From Aureobasidium sp. EXF-3400 (Eukaryota; Ascomycota; Dothideomycetes; Dothideales; Saccotheciaceae): a DNA stretch of 64,000 bases. The notes beneath the pieces are model-generated. The model had not been told where the DNA came from and searched no databases. It saw only the letters and a program-made list of their open reading frames with translations. The position numbers and the translations under genes are program-made. Location of the stretch: contig SWBL01000091.1 of NCBI GenBank assembly GCA_024195585.1, forward strand, positions 1-64,000, given 5' to 3'. Shown one piece after another: positions 24,318 to 37,200 of this stretch. Every line of letters starts with the position of its first letter. Positions within the stretch are counted from its first letter, which is position 1.

Positions 24318-26267
24318 ATGGCGCCTTTCAAAGATGAGCAGATTTTGGTAAGCGTTATTTGCGCCAGTTAAAACATCAATGCATCCACTCACCTCTTGTG
24401 CGCTCGTCAGATCATCGCGCCCGGCTCGCGAACAACTCTTGCCCAGCTTGGCCTCCCCGAATCTCTGACTCCGGCGCGCTTTCGAGTGCGCTCATGCATG
24501 TTCCCTGCCGAAAAGCCTGGCGAGTTCGAGCCAAACAAGGTCCGCCGAAAGGATGTCCCTCCAGCGGATGGGGACGCTGAACCCGAGTACGAAGAAGACG
24601 TCCTTTCCGAGCAGGGCGCCATCTGGCCAATCCAACAAGGCCGGATTGTCGACTGGGACTGCTTCTTCGCCTTGATCGACAACGTCTATCGCAACATCAA
24701 TCCTCCCTTTCACACTGCCATCCTTCTCATTGCTCAGCCGATATGGACTCCCAAGGAACACGAGAAGATCGCTCAATTCATCTTCGAAAAATTGAAACCT
24801 CCAGCCTTTGGTTTGATGGACGCTGCTTCGGCCACACTGTACGCCTACGGTGTACCCACTGCCACCATTGTCGATGTAGGCTACGAAAAGGCTGACGTTA
24901 CTGCCATCTACGATTACCTGACCCACGACACGGGTCGTGCCTTGAGCGTGCCTGGCTGTGGTGGTGAAGCCCTGACAGAGCGTCTCTTCCAACTTCTCTC
25001 TTCGCGGGGCTTTTCCAAGGAGGTCTGTGAGCAGTTGAAAAAGAGTCCCATCTGTGAGATTCTGGATGGCGACCTACCTACCGAAACTGCTGCACCACCT
25101 TCTGATCAACCATCTAATCCTGCCGCGGCTGCCAGTACTGGTGCAGAAGGCTCCGGTCCTGACCAGCGAACGACGACTGCTGCTCTTGGTGAGACTCCTC
25201 TAGGTCCGGGTCCTGGCACTCAAGTTGGCAGCGAGCAGAAGGACGGCGAGGACAACGAGGGTGTGCTTGATATAGCCAGCATTGTCACTGGCGGAAACAT
25301 GAACGAGTTCTTGGAACGTAAAGAGAAGGAGAAGGCTGAAAGGCTAGCGGCAAAGAAAAAAGGCACAGAAGCTGGCCCAGTCGGCGCGAAACCTGTTAGG
25401 CTTCCCAACTCAAAGAGAGTCAAAAACACCTTCATATATGAGGATCACGTGTTACGCGATGCCATGAAGCAACAAAACTACAGCGACAAGCAAATCGCAG
25501 ACATGCAAGCTGCTGTCGATGTTGGCCCTGCAAAGAAGAACGACGTGGACGCGGGTGACGCAGATCGCCCAACAACCGACGGTCCCCAGGATGAGCAACA
25601 GTCACACGGTGGAGCGATCCGCCGGGAAGCCGAGGTTGGTATTGAACGGTTCCAAGCTGCCAGTGGTGGTGTACTCGACAGACTGGCCGATGTCATCTAT
25701 CGCACTGTTTCCTCGGTGGAAGAAGTGGGCAAGAGAAGCGAACTGTGGGATTCTCTTATCATTGTTGGTAATGGATCAAAGGTTCGCGGATTCAAGGAAG
25801 CTCTCTTGAACACGCTACAGACCAAGTACCTGATCTCGCCATCTTCGGCCACTATCTTCACATCAGAGCTCCCGTCCAACCTTTCGACGCCAATGGCAAC
25901 CGGTGCCAACACCCCCCAGCCATCGATACCCCCACACTTAAGCTCTGGAGTCAATCCTCTCTTGTACGCTGCGACTACGGCACAGAATCCCCAGCTGAAT
26001 CCCATGAACGGTGGCATGCCAGGTGCACATATGCCTCACAGCTTGCACAGCTCACATGCGCAATCGCCTACGAGCGTGAAACTCGCCAAGATGCCAGAGT
26101 ACTTTCCTGAATGGAAAGACGCGGGTTACGAAGAAGCAGTGTTCCTTGGAGCTCAGGTGGCTGCCAAGGTGCTCTTCATGGTGGATCAAGGGTTGAGCAA
26201 GGGATATATGACGAGGACAGATTACAACGAACAGGGACCTCAGGGAATTCACGACTGTAGCATGTGA
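24318..26267 (+). CDS. arp9: Actin-related protein Arp9, SWI/SNF and RSC remodeller subunit
   Basis: Nuclear actin-fold protein that couples with Arp7/Rtt102-type partners on the HSA helix of SWI/SNF-class remodellers. Exon 1 is 30 nt (24318-24347, MAPFKDEQIL), the intron is 63 nt (GTAAGC to CGTCAG), exon 2 is 24411-26267; total 628 residues. The join gives DEQILIIAPGSRTTLAQLGL. Actin-like segments include GRIVDWDCFFALID, AILLIAQPIWTP, DAASATLYAYGVPTATIVDV and IIVGNGSKVRGFKEALLNTL. A long disordered Glu/Lys-rich insertion (about residues 225-380) is typical for filamentous fungal Arp9. The actin ATP-binding phosphate loops look degenerate, as expected for Arp9. Confidence 0.9.
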
Positions 26268-27858
26268 AGAGACTTGCAAAAGGGGTGCTTCGAATGGGAA
26301 ACAAGGCGTTATAGGGCCAAACAAGTATAGCACGTCGCTCAGTCCAGAATTGATGAGACCAAGACATATCTCGCTTCGTAGGATTATGACCCGGTTTAAT
26401 AAATGCTTCGGTCATCGTAAAAAGTGTCGCATTTTACCAAGATCGAGACTAGGCTTGTGCATTTAATCTAGAACATCAAGCAGCCAGAGACCCTGATCAA
26501 TCGTGAGTTCCTAGCTATCTACCAATTTCGTTTAAACGAAAACCTCAATGGTGACTCTCTGAGGCTCTCTGAAAGTTAGTGCCGAGCGCATGGAGAAACT
26601 TACCTATTCAAGGTAAGGCGAGTACCTTTTGCTACAGAAACAAGCTCCCACTGTTGTTGAGGATCTCGTGACTGTAACTAGAGTAGCCACGATCAATCGA
26701 TTATCCAGGGTCCGATGCGTTGAACAACAATCCCCTGCGCTTAGTATCGAGTCGCATTTCTGTCCGTATTACGCCGAGAAGCATTACCCCACTGGTAAAC
26801 TCATGTGCTGTGGGTTTTGTCTGGGGAATGACTCAGGTAGATAGATGCATGCGCCATGGTTCGATTGTCACCGGAGCCAGGTGTAGGCGCAATGCTGCTA
26901 GCAAGATGGACACTGTCTGAGTTGTGGTCAAGGTAGAGGCGTATGGCGGAAGGAAGGGTATATCCGTCCGTCGGGTGGTGGATGTTGGGCTTTGTGGCTC
27001 TTATTCAACAAGCTGGTGGGACTATTATTTCCACGATCTGCGAAGTGGATCGTGCACAGGTTTTAACCATCCTGCGCGGGAAGCCACAGGGGGGACGGAC
27101 CCGAGGCGAGCTTTTGAATAGCAGCTAACCATTCATCGGTTTGGCGTCTTGAAGTTTGCGGTTTTTCCTCTCTGTTTCTCCTTCTCTCTCCTCTTCTTTC
27201 CTTTTCCTTCCCACCTCTCTGCCGAGGTTGCCATAGCAGTTTAACCGACTAGACCCTACAGGACATCGCATCCCGCTGGCAGGTGCGCATCTATTCTCTC
27301 GCTCATCGTGATCCGGATACAGGCAGGAGACACGGACGAGTACCTCGAGGCCGTACTCGGACGCGTCACCTAGAGCAGCTCGGTCGCTATCTGAAGGGAT
27401 TGCGTTTGCCGCCGTCGAACCTTTAGACTCGTTGTCGATCTATTGTAAGACGGCAAGTTCGAGCTAGGGAGGAACTATCGTGTTGCACCGTGTGAACCCC
27501 ACGCCCACCCTCTCGACTTCGCCCATTGTTCTAGAACAGAAGTCGGCTCGCCGAGGGCCGTCGAAAAACGTTTCGACGTTAGCATCTTCTCGGTCCTTGG
27601 TCCTTGGTTTCCCATCATCTCAGACCTCCCTGCACTGGTCCCTTTGCGTTTCATCGCGCCAACAGTCGCAACTCCCGACACCTTCGATCACGACGCCGCT
27701 CCCCATTGCCATATCAAAGAGACGGATTGAGAAGAAAACATACCTTTTCCTGGACCGACCGCACTTGTTGTCTGTACCCTTTACGCTGAGCCACTTGCGA
27801 CCCGCCACACGACTTGTGCTCGTAAATCGAACAACCCTCTGCTGCCGCGCATCTTGAC
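26268..27858. promoter_or_regulatory. Long upstream region of the HSF-type gene, no other gene seen
   Basis: These 1591 bases hold the arp9 3' end and a large upstream region of the next gene. A strong CT-rich stretch lies at about 27165-27225 (ctctgtttctccttctctctcctcttctttcc-like), a common mark of transcription starts in fungi. Several short ORFs between 27475 and 27857 could be leader uORFs. Long leaders are usual for fungal developmental regulators; that this is one is inference. Confidence 0.45.
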
Positions 27859-29894
27859 ATGACGACTGTTGAGCAGCCGGCTCGCCATATCCACTTCAGC
27901 TCAAACTACTCGACTCAATCCTCAGCCCTGCCGGTTCCCGTCCTCACAACCAGCGCTCCGGACTCTGACGCTTCTCCTGATCCAATGGATACAAGTTCCG
28001 ACAACGCCGCCAGGGATTCTCAGAATGCCAGTCCCAGGGGCGACAAGCAGGTCATGCAATCGGCCAACTCAATCGATCAAGATAGTCAATCCAACCTGCG
28101 AAATGGAGCCGTTGGTCAACACGCAGTCGGCGCTGCTGCAGCGGCACAACAGCCCAAGGCCATTAGTGCAGCTTTCATTCACAAACTATACAGGTAGTGC
28201 TCTTTCCCGTTACTGTAGGCCTACAATGGCTGACTCCTGTGCAGCATGCTCGAAGACCAGAGTATACAGCATTTGATCTCGTGGTCCAGCACTAATGAAA
28301 GCTTTGTCATGTCACCCTCGACTGAGTTTTCTAAAGTACTAGCGTAAGCAACATTTTCACAGAGCATCAGGCTTCTGGCGGCACACTAAATGTCGACTAG
28401 GTCATACTTCAAACATACAAATATTTCCTCTTTTGTCCGTCAATTAAACATGTACGGCTTTCACAAAGGTAACAACTCTGGCTTGTATGGGCCAGCACGA
28501 GCTAACGCCGGACTCAACAGTCAGCGACGTTTTTCATACAGGATCTCCCGATTCACCTTTATGGGAGTTCAAACATGGCGCCAACAATTTCAGAAGGGGC
28601 GATCTGAACGGATTGAGGGACATTAAACGCCGGGCTTCAAGGCATACTTTGATACATCGTGATTCTTTCTCGAATGCAACGCCCAAAATGACGCTTCAGC
28701 CACCGCCGCCACCTCCTCCTGGCGCGCCAATGGAGCCACCAATGCCGGATCCTGTCGAGGCTCGGCTTAGCATGCTAGAATTCAATCTCCAGGACGTATA
28801 CGCAAGGCTGGCAAGATCAGAAGATGCGTATGCCAATCTCAGCGCCAAATGTCAAATGTTGTCCGAGGGATTGGCAAGATGTCATTACGTGAGTTTTGTG
28901 CAAGCAATATGTCTATCAGTCACTGACGCCAAGCTAGTGGAGCGGAGAGCTGTCTTCTCAACTGCTAGTAATGGTACCTGATCCGGAGAATGCCATTCAC
29001 AGAGATGTATCCGCCTTGCGCGCCGAGATCAATAGGAACGCGGATATCCTAAGGTCACACGAAGTGCCGCATGAAAACTTGCAGCCAACTCGTCCCCCAT
29101 ACATGACTGCTCCTTCTTACGATCATGGCGCCCCTGTTTCTCCCCGTCAGCAAGCAATGGATGCTTCTCGCAGACCCTCGTTGCAACCAACTTCTCGCGC
29201 TTCTTCCTTCAGAGCACCCATGCCTCCCCATATGACAGCATCGCCTCATAGATTTGGTTCCCTCAGTGGCCCCTCTGGTCCACCATCGCCTTCGTCTAGG
29301 CAGCCTGCACCGCCGCCACCACCACCACCGCCAACTTACACAACGCTTCCACCTCCGCCAGCACCAGCGCCTGCAGGCCAGCCACCTTTGCAACATCGTC
29401 CAGCGTCTCCTCCTATGAACCTTTCCCGACGCCATACTTCTGCGGATATTAGACTACAAGGATGGAATGGTCCGCCTCATGCAATTCCTCCACCGCCACC
29501 ACCTGCGCATGGAACCTCCCCTTTCTCGACAGGAGGGCAGAGCTCTGCGCCATGGCCCACGTCTCCCTTCCGCCAGGGCAACAATGAAGGCCAGCAAATC
29601 AGAGATACTTTGGCGCAATACGAGCTGCCACGCGCGACATCTAGACTCGGCTCCCGATAGACGACACCTCCTGATTCGGGACCCCCATCGTACGCCAACA
29701 ACAGCAGCGAAGCCGGGTGGCAACTCCCTGGGCCAAAATTCTCGTTCAAAGGTGTTGAGGCTTCAGCACCCGGCACTCGACGAAGTAGCATGGCTAGCAA
29801 TGTGCACTCCCTACTCAACCCTACAGCGGACTCGAATCATGAGCGAGATGCAGAAGACGGGCCTGAAGACAGGAAGCGTAAGAGACTAGGATAG
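27859..29894 (+). CDS. sfl1: Sfl1-like HSF-type transcription factor, frame interrupted by TAG at 29658
   Basis: Nuclear DNA-binding regulator with a heat-shock-factor domain, most like Sfl1, the flocculation and filamentation repressor. Exons: 27859-28193, 28245-28343, 28401-28468, 28521-28888 and 28938 onward. All four introns have GT..AG ends and restore KLYSMLEDQSIQHLISW, SYFKHTNISSFVRQLNMYGF, HKVSDVFHTGSP and WEFKHGANNFRRGDL. RRASRHTLIHR follows the domain, as in Sfl1. A helical segment (EARLSMLEFNLQDVYARLAR) and a Pro-rich tail follow. The frame meets TAG at 29658-29660 (530 residues), then continues open in the same frame for 77 codons to TAG 29892-29894, encoding a tail with VHSLLNP and EDRKRKRLG, which looks like a genuine conserved C-terminus. 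I saw no convincing intron that would remove the stop. Confidence 0.85.
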
Positions 29895-30254
29895 AAGATT
29901 GATTTGGAGCGATCCACCATGATTATGCATAGCGTGCGTGCTAGAATAATCAAGTATAGAAATTGAACATTTTCCACGCGATGTATAACGGGAAAAGACG
30001 TAAACGTAAACGAGACAAGCATGTGTAGAATAAGAAATAGGACCGAGTCAGTGAGTGATTCGCGTTCGGGGCCGGCCGCAGTGTCCCTGAGTTTGAAGTT
30101 TGCGGGTCTGGCCTCGGCGAGCAGCAAATGGTCTTGGGCGCGGAAAAATAAAAATTATTGTTGGAGCAATCGACGCATCCTTGTGCTTTGCTAATTGTCG
30201 CATATTCCTACATTTCCTTGCATCTTAATCGCACACGCGCAGTCGACAGTCAAG
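29895..30254. promoter_or_regulatory. Intergenic, promoter of xpt1
   Basis: These 360 bases separate the end of the HSF-type gene from the xpt1 start. Nothing distinct was seen beyond the expected 3' UTR and promoter. Confidence 0.5.
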
Positions 30255-30996
30255 ATGGTGCAAAAAGTCTATGTCACGTACAACGATGTATGAAACCTCG
30301 AGTCACGCCATACGGGCTGGCAGATGGAGCATGTGGACGCTTTACTGACCAGTAGGCAGGTACACAAGCTCTGCCAGAACTCGGCTGAGCGCATTCTGAA
30401 CGACTGCAAGCCCAACCTCATCATTGCCATCGGTGGCGGTGGCTACGTGCCTGCCCGTATCCTGCGTTCCTTCCTCAAGAAGCCCGGCAACCCCAACATC
30501 CCCATCCAGGCCATCGGTCTCTCCCTGTACGAGACACTAGGCACCGAGACTCCTGAGGAGGTTCCCGGCACAAAGGTCACCCGCACACAATGGCTGGATC
30601 TGTCCTCGCTCGAGATGGCCAACCTGATCGGCAAGAACATTCTCATCGTTGACGAGGTCGACGACACACGCACAACCCTCGAGTACGCCGTGCGCGAGCT
30701 GCAGAAGGATGTCGACATTGCTACCGAGAAGCTCGGCCGCACCACTGAGAAGACCAACTTCTCCATCTTCGTCTTGCACAACAAGGACAAGCCCAAGAGA
30801 GGCACCCTTCCTGAGGCAGTCATCAACGACCACTACGTCGCTGCCGTCACTCTTCCCGACTACTGGATCTGCTATCCTTGGGAAGCTCAGTACGTCTCTT
30901 GCTTTTGCTTTGCTCTTTATTTCGTAACTAACCGCTTTCCACAGGGACATTGACGAGCACGACCGCAACGCTGCCGAGCAGAACAAGCAACAATAG
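30255..30996 (+). CDS. xpt1: Xanthine (purine) phosphoribosyltransferase
   Basis: Cytosolic purine-salvage enzyme that joins xanthine (possibly also guanine or hypoxanthine) to PRPP. Exons are 30255-30287 (MVQKVYVTYND), 30360-30889 and 30945-30996, giving 204 residues. Introns are 72 nt (GTATGA to GGCAG) and 55 nt (GTACGT to CCACAG). The type-I PRT PRPP motif ILIVDEVDDTRTT is at about residue 105, and NLIIAIGGGGYVPARIL lies upstream. NIPIQAIGLSLYE, FVLHNKDKPKRG and the C-terminal DIDEHDRNAAEQ favour Xpt1 over Hpt1 among the yeast paralogues. The substrate choice cannot be settled from sequence alone. Confidence 0.92.
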
Positions 30997-31861
30997 ACCT
31001 TCACGAACAATCCGGCGGATGGGGAAAAATAATACGGCGTTTCAGGGTAGAGCCTGTCGAGTTCATGAATCCACAATATACAATCTCGAAATCTTCAAAG
31101 ACTTGCATCAGACCATGTCATCTTGTTGGTGTGATGACCCTGACTCAGAATACAGACTTGATCGAATGCCTCTGCACATCGACAACATTGGTTCTAAACC
31201 ATGGACATGATGATTAAAATCTTCTTCGTTGATGTCGTATATCCTGATGGCTATAATTCGCAAGTCGTGCCTCCTGGCTCACGGCAAACGCCAGCAACTA
31301 ACATTGCAAGACTCGCTTCAAAAATGTGGAGCTGGCAACCGCATATAGAACGAGCTTTAGTCCTGCTTGCTGGACACATTGTTCATCATCGTCCAGTTTC
31401 ATCATGAGGTGTCAAGTATGACTATCGCATATATCAGCCACTCGAAACGTGCGATAATTATTCCCAGCTAATTTCTTCTAAGGACAAAGTGCCCTCTGCT
31501 CGCACGTGAGATATGACTAGTCAATCTGTAACGTGAGAAAGTGACTAATTATAAGGCCTGGAGATGCAGAGCTGTTTCGACATTATAGTCAAGTCCATCG
31601 AAGGTCATTGAGACAACGTATCTTAGTGGACATCGCTTCGACCTCCAGTGACATTGTGCATTCTTACAGCCGTGATGTGACAGAGTCAAGCATAGATGAG
31701 AGAGGCAGGCAAAGGATTTCATTATTCGTGATATCAGGGTCGCAAATTCCAGAGCCAAGTCGTGGACTCCACATCAGCATATCCTCTAGATGCCTCCACC
31801 ACAGGGACATTCTCTGGGAGCTTCGGGGCCATTCTCAACGTCGCGTTTTTGGAGCCACTTT
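30997..31861. other. Convergent intergenic region, no gene seen
   Basis: These 865 bases lie between the stop codons of xpt1 and pmp3. Short ORFs at 31201-31407 and 31608-31865 have no family resemblance. Confidence 0.5.
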
Positions 31862-32212
31862 CTAGTTGACTGGAGCGCCAGTGGCGGGAGCTGGCATGGT
31901 GCCATAGCCGCGGCCACCAGTCTGGACGTTGTCGCTGTATACTCCGGCTGCTCTGTTGTTGTCATAGACGCCCAGGTTGGCCTGTTCTTGTCTGTGATAG
32001 TAGACGTATTCGAGGTAGAAGGCGTGGATGTGGCCGGGGAAGTAGCCCAGAACGGTCAAGCAGATGTTGATCTAGTGAATGTCAGCCATGTCATAGAATA
32101 ACAAACCAATGCATTTGCCTACAAGAAGGTCTGCGCCGCAGCCAGCAATCATGAAGACGCCGACAGGAGGCAGGAAGATGGTGATGATGATCAGGAGAAT
32201 TTGCGAAATCAT
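31862..32212 (-). CDS. pmp3: Pmp3/UPF0057 stress-responsive plasma-membrane proteolipid
   Basis: Small double-spanning membrane protein of the Pmp3/RCI2 family, which affects membrane potential and salt tolerance. Exon 1 is 32123-32212, the intron is 51 nt (GTAGGC to CACTAG) and exon 2 is 31862-32071; total 99 residues. The first helix reads QILLIIITIFLPPVGVFMIA, followed by GCGADLLINICLTVLGYFPG and HIHAFYLEYVYYHR, which is diagnostic. The hydrophilic C-terminal tail (about 45 residues, Gly/Asn/Ala-rich) is longer than in yeast Pmp3 and resembles the Sna-type fungal members. Confidence 0.93.
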
Positions 32213-32274
32213 TTTGGCTGCTCGTTGTCTGGATTGATATCAGCTTGTGATGTTTGTGACAGGAGAATGGATGG

Positions 32275-32282
32275 TTTATATA
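32275..32282 (-). promoter_or_regulatory. TATA box of the pmp3-like gene
   Basis: TATATAAA on the minus strand, 63 bases upstream of the pmp3 ATG. TATA-containing promoters are typical for stress-induced genes, which fits this family. Confidence 0.6.
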
Positions 32283-34292
32283 AGCGCTTGAATGAGTGGT
32301 AAGCGCTTGCTTCAAGGAGTCAGCAAAACAAGGCAGTCCCAAGTCAACCATCGACATGCGTCATGGTCAACATTGACGGCTGATCAGCGGTGAATTGTGG
32401 CTTGCACATTCAATTGCTTGCTTGTCGTTCACTTCAAGCCAGGCTCAGCCTGAACTTGGGCGGATTCAATTTGCTGTTTCCTGATCATCTCCTGCGCTTT
32501 GCAGCGTGTCGGATATCGGGATGAACCCTCTTTCAGAAGTGGCTCGAATAAGGTTCACCAGACGCCCAGAGCACCTCGATCTAGGCAATAATATACGACC
32601 AAAGCAACCGAGCACTCACATATGATCAAATACTCTATAGGCAAGCACAGTCTACTGAAAGTAGTACATACCTCGTTCTTGTATAGCTCAAGTGATGTCT
32701 CCAAAGTGTATACAGTTCAGGAGTCGTTGCTCCCATCTCTTCTGCCGCATGTTGACCACTGCTCATATTCTTCATGATCCTTATGGCAATGCCCTTTGCT
32801 ACCGTGTATCGAGATCCAAAATCTTTCCTAGCGACTGATAGAGGCAGACAGATGCTTCAAAATCCACAACCGAGCTGTGATATGCTTGTAAAAATGTATA
32901 TCTGCATGGCAGAATGAAGTATGTCATGTAGAATGTACATTTGAATAGCATTTATCCACATCAGAGTCGTCAGGGATGAGAGGCCACGCCCCGCGCAATA
33001 CTGGGCCAGTATTTTTGTATGTGAGACGATGATCACAAAGTCGGTCGGCCAAGATAGTCTGGCTGTCTATATCGACGATAGTCATTCCTTTTGCAATGGC
33101 TGACCTCAGCGTACTTGCAGGTGCCATTCGGCCAGCGTGGAAACTGAATCCGCAGGACCGCTATCGACCGCCCACAAAGCGACATGCGTCTTGTTTACCA
33201 CATCTGTATGTAGGCCACTGTCGTCACCACATGCTCTCAGCAGTCTTTGAAAGCAGTGACCTTCATGGCACTCAGTAAGGCCGCCAACATGGTCTGCGTG
33301 CCCTGCTATCATTCTCTCGAGGCAGCTGGGGGTAACACATCAGGCTGAGAACTGAGGTATTGAAAATACACGTGACGTCTCGGGAGCTAGCCTGTTTGGT
33401 ACTCAGATCGTTGAACGAGCGGTGTTCTCGCATACAGGACATAGCAATCTCGACCGCACTAGCGAGAGGCACTGAGATACGAGACAACTGCGACGGTTCT
33501 TGGGTGTGAAACCAGGGGGAGTTTTACTCACTGTTGTAGTCAGACATTGCTAATCATGTTCCTTTATCTGGCAGTCATCGAGTCACCTCTTCGAATGCTT
33601 TCGTACTGCCTAGAGCTGCGCGGCGCATGCAATGCTACTATTAAAGGCATGAGAGGATCTCGCGCAAGACATCTGCACGACCTCCTGTTGAAGTCAACCA
33701 ACATGCTGAGTAGAGAACCATGCCCTCAGTATGTTCAAGAATAGCTTCAAACTATGTAGATCAACCAAGTTTAATATCACTACTTCCTATGCTTTTATAG
33801 ATTTCTCGCGCGATTGAAGAGTCCCGGGGGTGTCAAGTCTTGTAAGGTTTGCGTAGGGACAGTCTGAAGCCCAACTCGATGCGGAAGAGCGTTGGACCTC
33901 AATTGAGCGCGCAGTCCATGCTCTGACTCAAGCTGATTGAGTGAATGAGCCTTTACTGAATCATAGATAGAATAGGCCTTGGCAGGCGGTGGTGTTCTGT
34001 TTTGGGCGGGTGTCACGCGGCGACGCGGGGCTGAGCTTCGGTCGAATCCCGGATAGCAGCCAAACTTCAATCCAGCCCATGAGCTTCACCACGATCACTC
34101 TACAGTAGTATGTATATTCACGGGTAGTGATCTACTTAATTATAGGTTACTTGATATATCATTGAGACGTGTGTCGTCGTTGCTATGCCTGTACGGCTGA
34201 TGTTCTTTGGTGTGACTTGATTTTGACTTCCACCAACCTCTATACCATTTTTACGAACACCTCACCCTTTTGAGTCCCCCAGCTCGAGAGTA
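32283..34292. other. Gene-poor intergenic stretch
   Basis: About 2 kb between the pmp3 promoter and the uba1 stop. No coding region is supported; ORFs at 32924-33127, 33547-33744 and 33795-34070 have no homology signal and no splice context. A sequence at about 34033-34050 vaguely resembles a tRNA T-arm, but no tRNA fold was found. Confidence 0.5.
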
Positions 34293-37200
34293 CTACTTTC
34301 TCAGCTTGAGCTGCACGAAGGGTATCTCCACGTCTTCCTCTGTAGTGTCCTCAGCAGTGATCTCGAAGATAACGTTCTTCTGATGCTCGGGGATGGGCTT
34401 CTTGCTGATGGTTTCGACGAGCTCACTCAGCCTAGAAAATCATTAGCAAGCACGATAGTGAGACGACAATAGACAGTGGACTTACTTGAGAGGGAGCCTG
34501 TCCTTGTTCTTAGCAGCAGGGTAGAAGCTGGCGTAGAGCAAGCTGACTCCGGAACTGATCATGGTGATTTCCAAGCCCTTGTCGGCAAAGTCCTTCAAGA
34601 ACTGTTCCAGGGTAACGTCCTCAGTGTCGAAACGGTCCCAGAGCTTGTCAATAACAACCTCGCCGTTCTTGCCTTGGTACTTGCCCTTGGGCGAGGCGAT
34701 AGGCTCCGAGAAGCCGAAGAACGGCAAAGCCAAGTTGACGAAGCCGTTCTTGTACTGCTCGATATCGTCCTTGCCGTCGATAATCTTGTACAGCTCAAGA
34801 ACCACAAGCCCAGTCACCAGAGCGGTGGTGGTTGCGATGGCAGGAATGATCTTGCCTGCAATGAACTTGGTCTTGTGGCGGTCAGCAGTTACGATCTTGT
34901 AGTTCTCAGCGCGCAAATTGCTGGCAGCGGTGATGAAGTCGATGTGGAAGTTCGAGTCATCGTCCTTTTCGAACTCGACAGGGGCCAACTTGAAGTCACC
35001 AAGAGTCTTCGGCGAAGGCAACGACTTGGCAATCGTGTCGAGCTCGTCGTTGTCATCCATCGATGCTGAAGCACCGTTCGGGTCGGGCTCGTTCTCGTTG
35101 GCCTGAATCTTGACACCGGGATCGGGTTTGAAGTCCTCGATGATCATGTTGTCGACAAGCTGGTCAATTTCAGCCTTGTCCTTGGTACCCTTCTGAGGAA
35201 TACCATAATTGAAGGCGTGAAGGTTGGCAGCTGAGAGAATGAAAGTGAAGTGAGTGTCGTTGTTAGGATCGTACTTCAGCGGGTCGGGAGCGCGCTTGGG
35301 ACCCGACCAGAAAGGCTGACCGCTAGATGTCTTTGCATCCTTGGGGAAGTTGTACAAGAGCTGCTGGATAGCGTTGTTGTACTGCTTCTCGAACTGGGTT
35401 CTGGCCCACTTGACACAGTCCTCGTAGGTCTCGGGCTTGTCGGTAACCAGGAACTCCTTCAAGGTCTCGAGTGTCTGCTTTTCATTGCCAGACTGCTTGA
35501 GTGCGGCACCCAGGTAATCAGGCTGAGTGATGTATGCGTTAACAATCTCGGCAGGTCCGGCAAAGTATGTATGGAAGAGATCCTTGGCCCAAGCAATGGT
35601 ATGCTCAATGCGGTTGGGGAAACTGCGCAAGGTACACATAGGGAAGGACTGCTCAGGAGGATCTTGCGAGCTAGAGTAGGACTCCGTGATTCTAGGTAGG
35701 ACGACCTGGGTGTTGCCCTTAGTACCGAGAGTGCCACTGTCCAGGAGAGGCTTCTGGAAGAAGACGCATCTGCGATCAACGTAGGTACGAGCGTCGACAT
35801 TGTCAAGAGCGTTAGTCACACCATCGAGACTGTTCCAGAAGTCCTCATTGAAGAGGTGCTCAGTATCCTGACCAACACGGTCCTTCATGGACTCAATCTT
35901 GCCCTGGAGGTCGGGATTCATGGCTTGAACGGCTCTGGTAGCAGACTCACTCTTGAGCTGACCGACATCCTTTGATCTGAAAAGGAATTGTCTGTTCAAG
36001 TTGCTGCGTTCGATCTGATCCATGTCTGTAACGGTGATCTTGCCCTTGGGACCAGTTGCAAGACCGATCATAGCCCAGTTCTTCAGCATCTCACAACCAA
36101 TGGCTCCAGCACCGACTAGGAACTGTTGGTTGTTGGCAAGCTTTTCCTGGAACTCCTTACCGAAGACAGCGATCTGACCATCATAACGAGTACCAGTGGG
36201 CTTGCAAAGCTCTTCGGAACGCTTGACAGAGGTAGGAACGGCTTCCAGAGCATCAAAGTAGAGCCACTGGACAATAGGGTGGAACTTTCCAGAGACAGAT
36301 TTGAGGACTTCTTGAGCAGCGAGACCACCGAAGAAAGCGGCCATAGGACTAAGATCTCCCTGAGCCTGGTATGATAACTCGCGAATGACCTTCTCATCCA
36401 ACTCAACCTTGTCATCGCCTGAACCTGCCAACTCTTGTGTGAGCTTGAGGAGCTCGGCAGCATCCTGTTCGTTGTGGGGCCTGGGGAAATGGCCGTGCTT
36501 GTCGTTGAATGCATGAAGAGCCTGGAAACCAACGTGGAGCTGAGCTGGGCGATCAAACTTGGCAAAATCGGACATCATCAACTCGGGCTTCTTCAGTTGC
36601 TGGCTCAGAGGCTCAAAGTCGAGGAACTTGGGCATCTTGACCTGGGTGTAGAGACCTCCACGCTTGTAGTCACCAAGACCAGAGACGTCTCCAATGGAGA
36701 AGGTGTAGGGGCCCTTTACGGTAATCTTGCGAGGGGCGGAGTTGTTCAAGGCGTCCATACCCTCAACCTCAGAGAAGGTAACAAAGTCGCCGTCTTCCAG
36801 ACCGTGTCTTGTCTCATCCAGAGCTGAAACGATACCATCTGAGTCGATGTCTGCAATGATGCCGCTGACAGGGTTCTCGCCGTTGTAGTCGCCGATTGTG
36901 AAGTTCTTACCAAAATCGGTGAAGATGGTACCAAACAGACCAAAGGTATCGGCAACAACAAGGTAAATGCCATTCTTGTGGCAGTAATCTGAGATAAGGA
37001 GCTGGTCCTTGAGGGGAGTGTCGGTGAGGACAACGCATTGGAAGTCCTTGAGCTGGCTAAAGTCGTCGGTAATGGATGTCGACTTGAGGAGGTTTACGGG
37101 GGTGTAGGGGTTGAGTTCAGAAACGCGAGGAACGGTGACTTGGGCACGCGGCTTGCCGACGTCTTCGGGGTGGAGGAAGAACTGTGATGACAGGTCCTGG

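Noticed and set aside
29658..29660. Treating the TAG as a known readthrough signal
   Set aside because: The context CGA TAG ACG does not match the known UGA-CUA or UAG-CAR-YYA leaky motifs, so readthrough is listed only as a possibility.
29467..29889. 140-codon plus-strand ORF at the HSF gene 3' end
   Set aside because: It reads the Pro-rich exon in another frame. The codons after the TAG make better sense in the main frame.
34033..34050. Sequence resembling a tRNA T-arm (GGTCGAATCCCGG)
   Set aside because: No matching A box, acceptor stem or anticodon arm lies upstream on that strand.
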